From assembly GCA_946887085.1 (NCBI GenBank), contig CAMPKG010000180.1, positions 1 through 7,164 on the forward strand: a DNA stretch of 7,164 bases. Direction: 5' to 3'. The notes beneath the pieces are model-generated. The model ran no database searches, had not been told where the DNA came from, and worked only from the letters and a program-made list of their open reading frames with translations. The translations under genes were made by a program, and so were the position numbers. Below are positions 1-5,380 of this stretch, one piece after another (the first letter of the stretch is position 1; each line of letters begins with the position of its first letter). Source of the stretch: an uncultured Sphingobacteriales bacterium (GTDB lineage Bacteria > Bacteroidota > Bacteroidia > Chitinophagales > Chitinophagaceae).

Positions 1-55
1 TAATCATATTATTCAAAATTATTCTCTTTAACTTCGCGCAAAATTTTTTAAGACT

Positions 56-1108
56 ATGAATTGGAACCCGGCAGGCATTATGGAGGAACTGACTTCCACT
101 ACCCAGAAACTGGCTAAAGGCTACGAGACTTTACAAGCAATTGAAAATGTAGAGGTTGCAACAACTAACAAAGAACTTGTATGGAAGAGGGACCACGTGT
201 CGATCTACCATTATATACGCGAGACGCCTGCTAAATGCGCTACGCCGGTGCTTGTTTCGTTCGCTATGCTGAACCGCCACGATGTGCTGGATCTGCAGCC
301 CGACCGCAGCCTGATGAAAAAGCTGATAGACGAAGGGCTGGACATCTACATCATGGACTGGGGCTACCCTACCAAGGCCGACAGGTTCGAGACCATGGAA
401 GACTATATCGATGGCTATATGAATGATGCAGTTGACTTTGTGCGCAAAAGCAACAAGGTCGACAAGATCCACAAGATGGGTATCTGCCAGGGCGGCACTT
501 TCTCTATGATCTATGCATCGCTCTATCCCGAGAAACTGAAATCGCTCACCACGTATGTGGCTCCTTACGATTTCTCTACCAACAGTTGTATGCTCTATCG
601 CTGGACCAAACATGTGGATGTAGATGCAATGGTGGATCAACTCGGAACAATTCCCGGCGAAATGATCGACCAGGCGTTTGGCTTCCTGAAACCAAGCATG
701 AACATCAGCAAATACCTCGGTGTGATGGACTCGCTGGAGGACAAAGACAAGATGCTGAACTTCCTGCGCATGGAAAAATGGAAGGGCGACCTGCCTGCCA
801 TACCGGGCGAGATGTACCGCAAATACATCAAAGACCTGTTTCGCGACAACAAACTGATAAAAGGTGAAATGGAACTGGGTGGCCGCAAGGTAAACCTGAA
901 GAACATGACCATTCCTTTCCTCAATGTATACGCTACCGATGATGGAATTATTCCCAACGAGAGTACGCTGCCTGTGATGGACGCCATCGGCTCGAAGGAT
1001 AAGAAAGGTTATCCTTTCCCCGGCGGGCACATCGGGGTGTTCGTTGGCGGCAAGTCGCAGAAAGAGCTTGCACCGGCGGTTGCCAAATGGGTGATCGAAA
1101 GATGCTAA
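56..1108 (+). CDS. phaC: Poly(3-hydroxyalkanoate) synthase catalytic subunit, class III/IV type
   Basis: Polymerises (R)-3-hydroxyacyl-CoA into polyhydroxyalkanoate storage granules, releasing CoA. The 350-residue alpha/beta-hydrolase-fold protein has the family's modified lipase box G-I-C-Q-G-G at residues 142-147, so Cys144 is the nucleophile that carries the growing chain. Asp296 (in YATDDGIIP) and His325 (in GGHIGVFVG) complete the triad, matching Cys149/Asp302/His331 of the Allochromatium class III enzyme as I recall it. Length fits class III/IV (about 355-360 residues), not the roughly 590-residue class I/II synthases. Such enzymes need a second subunit, PhaE or PhaR; neither is visible, and only 55 AT-rich bases precede the start, so a partner may lie beyond the left edge. 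No Shine-Dalgarno is seen, which is common in Bacteroidota. A strong terminator follows directly, so no downstream gene here is co-transcribed. The family call is secure; class III versus IV is less so. Confidence 0.95.
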   Translation: MNWNPAGIMEELTSTTQKLAKGYETLQAIENVEVATTNKELVWKRDHVSIYHYIRETPAKCATPVLVSFAMLNRHDVLDLQPDRSLMKKLIDEGLDIYIMDWGYPTKADRFETMEDYIDGYMNDAVDFVRKSNKVDKIHKMGICQGGTFSMIYASLYPEKLKSLTTYVAPYDFSTNSCMLYRWTKHVDVDAMVDQLGTIPGEMIDQAFGFLKPSMNISKYLGVMDSLEDKDKMLNFLRMEKWKGDLPAIPGEMYRKYIKDLFRDNKLIKGEMELGGRKVNLKNMTIPFLNVYATDDGIIPNESTLPVMDAIGSKDKKGYPFPGGHIGVFVGGKSQKELAPAVAKWVIERC

Positions 1109-1113
1109 AAGAT

Positions 1114-1144
1114 AAAAAGTGCGCTAGGAATAGCGCACTTTTTT
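1114..1144 (+). terminator. Rho-independent terminator of phaC
   Basis: A perfect 13-bp stem (AAAAAGTGCGCTA at 1114-1126 with TAGCGCACTTTTT at 1131-1143) is closed by a GGAA (GNRA-type) tetraloop and followed by a run of six T at 1139-1144. It starts six bases after the phaC stop codon. The A-run on the 5' side gives a U-run in the opposite direction too, so the hairpin could act bidirectionally, although no minus-strand gene ends here. Confidence 0.92.
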
Positions 1145-1185
1145 CATTAATCACACACACAACTGAAAACTAGCTTTACATAGTG

Positions 1186-1217
1186 ATAAGTAAAAGTTAG
1201 TGTTGGCTTTTACTTAT
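1186..1217. repeat. 11-bp inverted repeat, function unknown
   Basis: ATAAGTAAAAG (1186-1196) and CTTTTACTTAT (1207-1217) are exact reverse complements separated by a 10-base loop. It lies between the phaC terminator and the hairpin ending the repeat-protein gene. There is no GC-rich stem and no clean T-run after it, so it does not look like a terminator. It could be a protein-binding dyad, a weak RNA hairpin or chance in AT-rich DNA. Confidence 0.4.
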
Positions 1218-1295
1218 ATCATGAGTTTTGAAGTTCTTTTCAACGCCTAATGGATATAAAAACCGTTCCATCAGGTTCAGGCAGGGCCCGGAAAT

Positions 1296-1333
1296 TTTAT
1301 ACCCTCCGGGAAAAACGCGCCGGAGGGTATAAA
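1296..1333 (-). terminator. Hairpin terminator downstream of the Gly/Ser/Gln repeat gene
   Basis: A perfect 14-bp stem (TTTATACCCTCCGG at 1296-1309 with CCGGAGGGTATAAA at 1320-1333) encloses a 10-base loop. Read on the minus strand it begins 21 bases after the stop codon at 1355. The stem is strong and GC-rich at its loop end. What follows on the minus strand is AT-rich but has no long T-run, so this is either a non-canonical terminator or a 3'-end stabilising hairpin. Together with the phaC terminator it separates the two convergent units. Confidence 0.62.
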
Positions 1334-1354
1334 TCTGTTAGTTCAATACAGGTC

Positions 1355-1765
1355 TTAGCGCTTATTGCCCAGGTCTGAACCTGAAGAACCGCTACGGCCT
1401 GACTGGGAACCGCTTTGCGAACCACCTTGTGATCCGCTGCGTCCGAGGTCAGACTGGTTGCCGCTGGTGTTGCTGCGTCCTGATTGAGAGCCACCTTCAG
1501 TATCCAGATCTTCGTCTTCCTCGTTCAAACGGGAAGATTGACCACTCTGGGAGCCTGAACGTCCTGATTGCGAGCCGCTTTGAGAACCACCCTGGCTTCC
1601 GCCTGTAGATACGTTCTGCTGCAGGTCCTCGTCAGAAGAGCCTAAGCCGCGGTTAGAAGACAGGTCGCCACTTTGAGAGCCACCGAGATTGCCGCTTCGG
1701 CCTTGGTTACCTTGGTTTGATTGTCCTGGGCTATACGATGAGCCTTGATTTTTGTTTTCTGCCAT
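1355..1765 (-). CDS. Small disordered Gly/Ser/Gln-rich repeat protein
   Basis: Function not recognised. The 136-residue product is about 63% Ser, Gly and Gln (37 S, 31 G, 17 Q), has one Tyr (Tyr11), no Cys, Trp, Phe or His, no signal peptide and no membrane segment, so it should be cytoplasmic and intrinsically disordered. It is modular: two acidic patches containing DEDL (residues 45-48 and 84-87) each precede a GSQ-rich block. The 17-residue block GSQGGSQSGSQSGRSGS occurs exactly at residues 56-72 and 111-127, with 10 of 17 codons differing synonymously between copies, which argues that this frame is translated and selected. The start at 1765 is the first ATG of the open frame and gives a hydrophilic N-terminus (MAENKNQG); no clear Shine-Dalgarno is present. 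It is monocistronic, with a hairpin beyond its stop. The composition recalls Gly-rich stress-induced proteins, but no established family is claimed. Confidence 0.75.
   Translation of the reverse strand: MAENKNQGSSYSPGQSNQGNQGRSGNLGGSQSGDLSSNRGLGSSDEDLQQNVSTGGSQGGSQSGSQSGRSGSQSGQSSRLNEEDEDLDTEGGSQSGRSNTSGNQSDLGRSGSQGGSQSGSQSGRSGSSGSDLGNKR
1385..1435 (-). repeat. GSQ repeat block, copy 2 (residues 111-127)
   Basis: Encodes GSQGGSQSGSQSGRSGS, identical in protein to copy 1 at 1550-1600. It differs from copy 1 in 10 of 17 codons, two of them between the AGC and TCA serine codon families, which require more than one base change. This block sits near the C-terminus and is followed by SGSDLGNKR. 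Confidence 0.85.
1550..1600 (-). repeat. GSQ repeat block, copy 1 (residues 56-72)
   Basis: First copy of the 17-residue block, following the acidic SSDEDLQQ patch and running on into QSGQSSR before the second acidic patch. Its protein identity with copy 2 despite diverged codons points to an old duplication kept by selection, or to convergence under strong compositional constraint, rather than a recent DNA duplication. Confidence 0.85.
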
Positions 1766-1805
1766 AGGATTGAAATTTGAGATTTTATGAAGAAAGAGTT
1801 GAAAA

Positions 1806-1964
1806 ATGCATTGTTATATTGCATCGATGAACTGTAAAGAATATGCCATGAGGAACGGATACGGCAAGAATGTTGATGAAAAGAACGACTTGGTTCCGCC
1901 GTATTACAACGCCTGGATTTTGATATGGTGTAAAGCTGTGCAGTTTACACCTGCATTAAATTGA
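1806..1964 (+). CDS. Doubtful small ORF, 52 residues
   Basis: An ATG at 1806, preceded by the purine-rich AGAAAGAG about seven bases upstream, opens a frame to TGA at 1962-1964; a second in-frame ATG lies at 1827. An in-frame TGA at 1800-1802 precedes the start. The product contains YAMRNGYGK, then a Pro/Tyr/Trp-rich part (VPPYYNAW, ILIWCKAV). No family is recognised. It would be transcribed divergently from the repeat-protein gene and contains the 1927-1951 dyad. Its length is within what chance gives in 350 bases, so it may be a gene remnant or nothing. Confidence 0.2.
   Translation: MHCYIASMNCKEYAMRNGYGKNVDEKNDLVPPYYNAWILIWCKAVQFTPALN
1927..1951. promoter_or_regulatory. Candidate operator dyad GGTGTAAA-N9-TTTACACC
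   Basis: Two perfect 8-base arms (1927-1934 and 1944-1951) flank a 9-base centre, giving a 25-base twofold-symmetric site of a size typical for dimeric regulators. It lies 163 bases upstream of the hydrolase start and about 160 from the repeat-protein start, so it could serve either. No regulator gene is adjacent and I do not identify the binding protein. No T-run follows, so it is not a terminator. Confidence 0.3.
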
Positions 1965-2113
1965 ATATGATTTTAGTAAGATGTAATGTTAAGATCTGAA
2001 GAGTGGATGAAGCGCCCGAATAATAGCTTGAAACATGGAAGCCTGTTTATGATGTGTAGAAGTTTTGTCCACAGTTTTGTCAAAATTGTAGAGCCTGCTA
2101 TCTTCAAGTCAGC

Positions 2114-2986
2114 ATGATAAAGCCATTCCCAACCCCATATAAGATACATAACCTCCGGTTGACCAACGGCTGCGATATCGCCTACATAGACGAGGGTGCC
2201 GGTGACAGGACACTCGTCTTTGTACATGGCCTCGCTACCTACGCCCTAAGCTGGAAATATAACATCGATCATCTGAAGCAACACTTTAGATGTATCGCTA
2301 TAGACCTTCCCGGTAATGGGTTTTCAGGGAGAGGGGACTATCCATACAGTATCGAATTCTTCTCAGGCTGTGTGTACGATCTGATCTACCAGCTGGGATT
2401 AACTAACGTCACTCTGGTAGGCCATTCCATGGGCGGCCAGGTAGCCATGAACCTGGTCATCAACGCGCCCCTTGTTGCCGAAAAGCTGGTGCTCTGCGCC
2501 CCGGCGGGGTTCGAGACCTTTACTGCCTTTGAGAAGACCATGTACCTGTCCACCATTCACCTGCTCGACTTCTTTTCGTCGGAGGAGAACAGCCTGGACA
2601 AGACCATTCATATGAGTTTTTTCCGCCGTCACCCGGCGGCAGACTCTATCGCCAATGAGCTCATTGAGTTGCTTCGAACCTACCCATTGAAGGACTACCG
2701 GGCAATGATACAGGCCTGCATTTCTGGCATGATGAACGAACCAGTATACGATAAACTACACCTGATAAGACAGGAAACACTGGTTATTTTTGGAGATCAT
2801 GACGGATTGGTTCCCAATAAATTAATTCACCACACTTCAACAAAACAAATAGCTCAAACAGCCTGTTCGAATATACCTAAAGTAAAACTTGAGATAATTC
2901 CGTCCTGTGGCCACTTTGTACATATCGAACGCGCTGACCTGGTCAACCGGTATATACACCAATTTGTGGCTGGCAGGCTAGCTTAA
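2114..2986 (+). CDS. Alpha/beta hydrolase, serine-nucleophile type
   Basis: A soluble 290-residue alpha/beta-hydrolase-fold enzyme, probably acting on an ester or similar bond; the substrate cannot be read from the sequence. The oxyanion-hole motif FVHGL is at 36-40, followed by DLPGNGFS at 64-71. The nucleophile elbow G-H-S-M-G at 103-107 makes Ser105 the nucleophile. Asp230 in FGDHDGLVP is the likely acid and His267 in CGHFVHIE the base. Residues about 130-210 form the variable, helix-rich cap. Length is typical, and no signal peptide or lipobox is seen. The ATG at 2114 lies just ahead of the first conserved strand; no strong Shine-Dalgarno is visible. The stop codon overlaps the convergent 752-residue gene's stop, leaving no room for a terminator. 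It shares its fold with PhaC but has Ser for Cys and lies 1 kb away behind a terminator, so a polymer-degrading role is speculation. Confidence 0.92.
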   Translation: MIKPFPTPYKIHNLRLTNGCDIAYIDEGAGDRTLVFVHGLATYALSWKYNIDHLKQHFRCIAIDLPGNGFSGRGDYPYSIEFFSGCVYDLIYQLGLTNVTLVGHSMGGQVAMNLVINAPLVAEKLVLCAPAGFETFTAFEKTMYLSTIHLLDFFSSEENSLDKTIHMSFFRRHPAADSIANELIELLRTYPLKDYRAMIQACISGMMNEPVYDKLHLIRQETLVIFGDHDGLVPNKLIHHTSTKQIAQTACSNIPKVKLEIIPSCGHFVHIERADLVNRYIHQFVAGRLA

Positions 2987-5241
2987 CTATCCTCGTCCTC
3001 GCTGGAGTTAAATTGTCTGCGGTAAGCCTTGATGAAGATGGCGCCCAGGTTTTTGTGCGGGGGCACGTAGTCATCAAACAGTTCCTTAAGGTGGCCGTTC
3101 CTTTTAGCCCCGAACAAGGTCTCCAGGCTGTTCCAGGTTGTTATCCAGTTGATGTTCTTGCCGGCCAGCAACTGGTCATTGATGACCTTGATGATCGGCT
3201 CGTTGATGTTCATTGCGCCCACCTGTTTAGAGGATATGATATGCGCGTCAGGCGACTGGTTAAGTACGGTAGCAAGGTTATGGTAACCACCACAAGAACC
3301 CAGTATCACCACACGGGCTTCCTTCTGCAACCTTTCAAGTGTGAAAGGCAGGTGGTAACTGTGACCGCGGTGAACCACTATGGTTGGATGGATGCCCTTC
3401 TCAGCCAGGTACTCACCCAGCTTGTTCTGGGCAGTTTCATCCTCAGGCTCTTTGAGTGGTTGGTTCGCATAGATAACTATCGGCTTTCCTGAAGTTGAGG
3501 TTATAGTTGTCCAGTATTGGCTGGGAACGATTTTCCACTTACCGTCTTTAAAGTTACCCAGGAAGCTGCGGTATGAGTTGATACCGTCCTCATCTCCATA
3601 AAAGAAGAACTGCTGGTAGACAGTACCTACACTGTCGCCACCTGCCAGGCTCTTATACTGAACCAGGTTGATAGGCGGCAGTTCCAGTGCCTGAGATTGG
3701 CGTATGGCATCTTCTTCCGAAGTGCTCTTGGCCCCATCAAACAAGGTTGAAAGGAGACCGTAAACGATCACACCCTTGCGGCTGCGCTTCGAAAATGCCT
3801 GCTCGTAGTTCTTCTTCACCTCCTCTTTCAGGAAGTTGGAAAGCTCTACATCGTCTATACTACCAAAGGCATCTGCGACGTCCACAGCATCCTCAAGGTC
3901 ATCGTCCTTACCATTCTCGAGGCCGGCGATAAAGTCGCTCATCAACGAAGTACGTTTCTCATGAGACATATAATCAAGGAAGGTATTCAATGTATTATAC
4001 CCCGCATTCATACGGATGAACGTACGGAAGCGGTCGCGGTGCAGGGTATCCAGCAATTGGTCGCCGGCACGCGGCTGCATGCGCTCCATCATACGTTTGA
4101 ACGTACCAAGAAAACTACTGGTGTATATCTCGTCGGCGCCATAAACCATAATGAAGTACAGCTCCTCCGGACCAAACTTCTCAATGCACTTAAAGCGAAC
4201 CGGGTCTTTCTCATCGTGCAGGTCGTTCATTTCGCGGATGTATTTCATGCCGCGGTATTTCAGCTCGTCGGTATAGGTTGCACCACCCAATTGCTCGTTC
4301 TGTATCTTCAAACGCACCAGGTTCTGGAAGAACAGGTTCTGGTCTGCAGTTATCTGGTCTATCTCAGCGATGGTCTTGCGGTCGTTATGGATGTCACTCA
4401 GGAACGGCATCGCCTTCAATGGCTGCCTCGACTCGCTGGCGATACGGACAATAGTTTGTACCAGCGGATCTTTACTGCGCCGCACGGCATTACTCAATGT
4501 ATAGTTAGTAGACGATGCGTAGTTGTATACTTCTTGCGGAACTACTTTTGCTGCCTCAGCTATGGTCACATCCGCGTAGGCTTCTTTGGCAAACTCATTC
4601 AGGCGTTTGATAAGCACCTTCGGCTCACGGCGTCCCATCTCGCTATACAGCAAAGCAGTCTCTTCATTTCCGGGTTCGAAAAGGAAGCGCACATTATAAA
4701 GCGAGTAAAAATTGATGTTGTTTTTTACAAAGTCCATCGACTTGCCTTCAAACTTCGCGATCATCATATCGCGCATGTTATGCACCACCCGGCGATAGAA
4801 GAATGGATCCGGTCTGACATCGGTGTTGTATTTCCGCATCATTTCCCAGAGCGACTGCAGGTATCCGATCTTCATCTGGTGCTCGCGCGAAGGGTCAAGT
4901 CCCTTGGCAGGCAAGTTCTCGATCATTATTTGATAATGATCTACGTCCTTAAGCATCGCGTTCGTGATCGCATTATTGGCAAGGGTATCATCATCAGAGT
5001 ACACAATTTTGCCATCAATTATACCATCCGTAACATCTGCTTTTTTTTGTTCCTTGTCTATGTTCTCGTGCCAGAGACGGCGATTGAAAGGTATGGGTGT
5101 GGTCAGCGTGTCAATATCATAGATACTGATCTGCTTCTGAACTGCTTTCTTTCTTCTCCTTCCCTGGGCATCCGCATCGAAGTGAAACATGCTCACCATC
5201 AATACCATCAGCCCGATAATGCGACAACTGGTCTTTAACAT
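2983..5241 (-). CDS. Secreted 752-residue protein with putative caspase-like (clan CD) C-terminal domain
   Basis: Not recognised as a named protein. Residues 1-25 form a Sec signal peptide (hydrophobic IIGLMVLMVSM, then ADA|QGRRRKK); cutting before Gln26 fits the Bacteroidota Q-rule, in which the new N-terminus becomes pyroglutamate. There is no lipobox Cys and no type IX sorting domain, so periplasmic location is likely. Residues about 90-510 look mainly alpha-helical. From about 540 the pattern becomes alternating strands and helices: FFFYGDEDG (545-553), KPIVIYANQPL (586-596), PTIVVHRGHSYH (619-630), RVVILGSCGGY (643-653), AHIISSKQVG (666-675). A His next to Gly after one strand and a Cys after the next is the clan CD dyad layout, suggesting His627 (or His624) and Cys650. 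The His-Cys gap of 23-26 residues is shorter than in gingipain or caspases, so activity is unproven. The C-terminus is acidic (SSEDEDS). The start is supported by the signal peptide and upstream GAAGGGAAA. Confidence 0.93.
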   Translation of the reverse strand: MLKTSCRIIGLMVLMVSMFHFDADAQGRRRKKAVQKQISIYDIDTLTTPIPFNRRLWHENIDKEQKKADVTDGIIDGKIVYSDDDTLANNAITNAMLKDVDHYQIMIENLPAKGLDPSREHQMKIGYLQSLWEMMRKYNTDVRPDPFFYRRVVHNMRDMMIAKFEGKSMDFVKNNINFYSLYNVRFLFEPGNEETALLYSEMGRREPKVLIKRLNEFAKEAYADVTIAEAAKVVPQEVYNYASSTNYTLSNAVRRSKDPLVQTIVRIASESRQPLKAMPFLSDIHNDRKTIAEIDQITADQNLFFQNLVRLKIQNEQLGGATYTDELKYRGMKYIREMNDLHDEKDPVRFKCIEKFGPEELYFIMVYGADEIYTSSFLGTFKRMMERMQPRAGDQLLDTLHRDRFRTFIRMNAGYNTLNTFLDYMSHEKRTSLMSDFIAGLENGKDDDLEDAVDVADAFGSIDDVELSNFLKEEVKKNYEQAFSKRSRKGVIVYGLLSTLFDGAKSTSEEDAIRQSQALELPPINLVQYKSLAGGDSVGTVYQQFFFYGDEDGINSYRSFLGNFKDGKWKIVPSQYWTTITSTSGKPIVIYANQPLKEPEDETAQNKLGEYLAEKGIHPTIVVHRGHSYHLPFTLERLQKEARVVILGSCGGYHNLATVLNQSPDAHIISSKQVGAMNINEPIIKVINDQLLAGKNINWITTWNSLETLFGAKRNGHLKELFDDYVPPHKNLGAIFIKAYRRQFNSSEDEDS

Positions 5242-5254
5242 AATCGTTTCCCTT

Positions 5255-5271
5255 CCGGCTTGGGGCGCCGG
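5255..5271 (-). promoter_or_regulatory. Leader hairpin next to the ribosome-binding site of the secreted protein gene
   Basis: CCGGC and GCCGG (5255-5259 and 5267-5271) form a perfect 5-bp GC stem with a 7-base loop in the mRNA leader. Its 3' arm runs straight into the purine-rich GGAAGGGAA that likely serves as ribosome-binding site, ending a few bases before the ATG at 5241. Pairing could therefore modulate translation. A second weaker stem (ATACC 5292-5296 with GGTAT 5306-5310) lies further upstream. No known riboswitch class is recognised. Confidence 0.3.
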
Positions 5272-5326
5272 GTTTATTATAATGATAACCTATACCGTTT
5301 AAAGGGGTATTTGGTGCATATTACTA

Positions 5327-5334
5327 CAAAAATA
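5327..5334 (-). promoter_or_regulatory. Bacteroidota -7 element TATTTTTG for the secreted protein gene
   Basis: On the minus strand 5334-5327 reads TATTTTTG, an exact match to the Bacteroidota -7 consensus TAnnTTTG. It lies 86-93 bases upstream of the ATG at 5241, implying a leader of roughly 75-80 bases. No clear -33 TTTG partner is found at the expected spacing, so the call rests on the -7 match and position. It suggests that the gene need not depend on transcription from glyA. Confidence 0.45.
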
Positions 5335-5380
5335 CAGCCAGGCTTGTTAAAGCTATGGTAACTGTACACCTTGCCAAAGC

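Larger units (their letters stand above)
1766..2113. other. Divergent intergenic region, AT-rich
   Basis: These 348 bases separate the starts of the repeat-protein gene (minus) and the alpha/beta hydrolase (plus), so both promoters should lie here. I see no convincing TAnnTTTG element on either strand. Contents that stand out are an 8-bp-arm dyad at 1927-1951, a doubtful 52-codon plus-strand ORF at 1806-1964, and a 9-bp direct repeat AGTTTTGTC at 2061-2069 and 2073-2081, just upstream of the hydrolase start. No RNA gene is recognisable. Confidence 0.6.

Noticed and set aside
131..1030. Long open frame on the minus strand opposite phaC
   Set aside because: It lies wholly over an unmistakable PHA synthase with an intact catalytic triad; its product has no recognisable motif and is best explained as an antisense shadow.
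1385..1600. Regularly spaced repeats that might suggest a CRISPR array
   Set aside because: There are only two main blocks, they differ strongly at DNA level, they lie inside an open reading frame, and no cas genes are present.
2114..2986. Hydrolase as an intracellular PHB depolymerase partner of phaC
   Set aside because: Only the general Ser-Asp-His fold is seen, no depolymerase-specific feature is recognised, and the gene is about 1 kb from phaC behind a terminator with an opposing gene between them.
3961..5238. 425-codon plus-strand open frame opposite the secreted-protein gene
   Set aside because: The minus-strand protein has a signal peptide and an ordered domain layout, whereas the plus-strand product has no motif. 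Codon bias of the real gene is enough to keep the antisense frame open.
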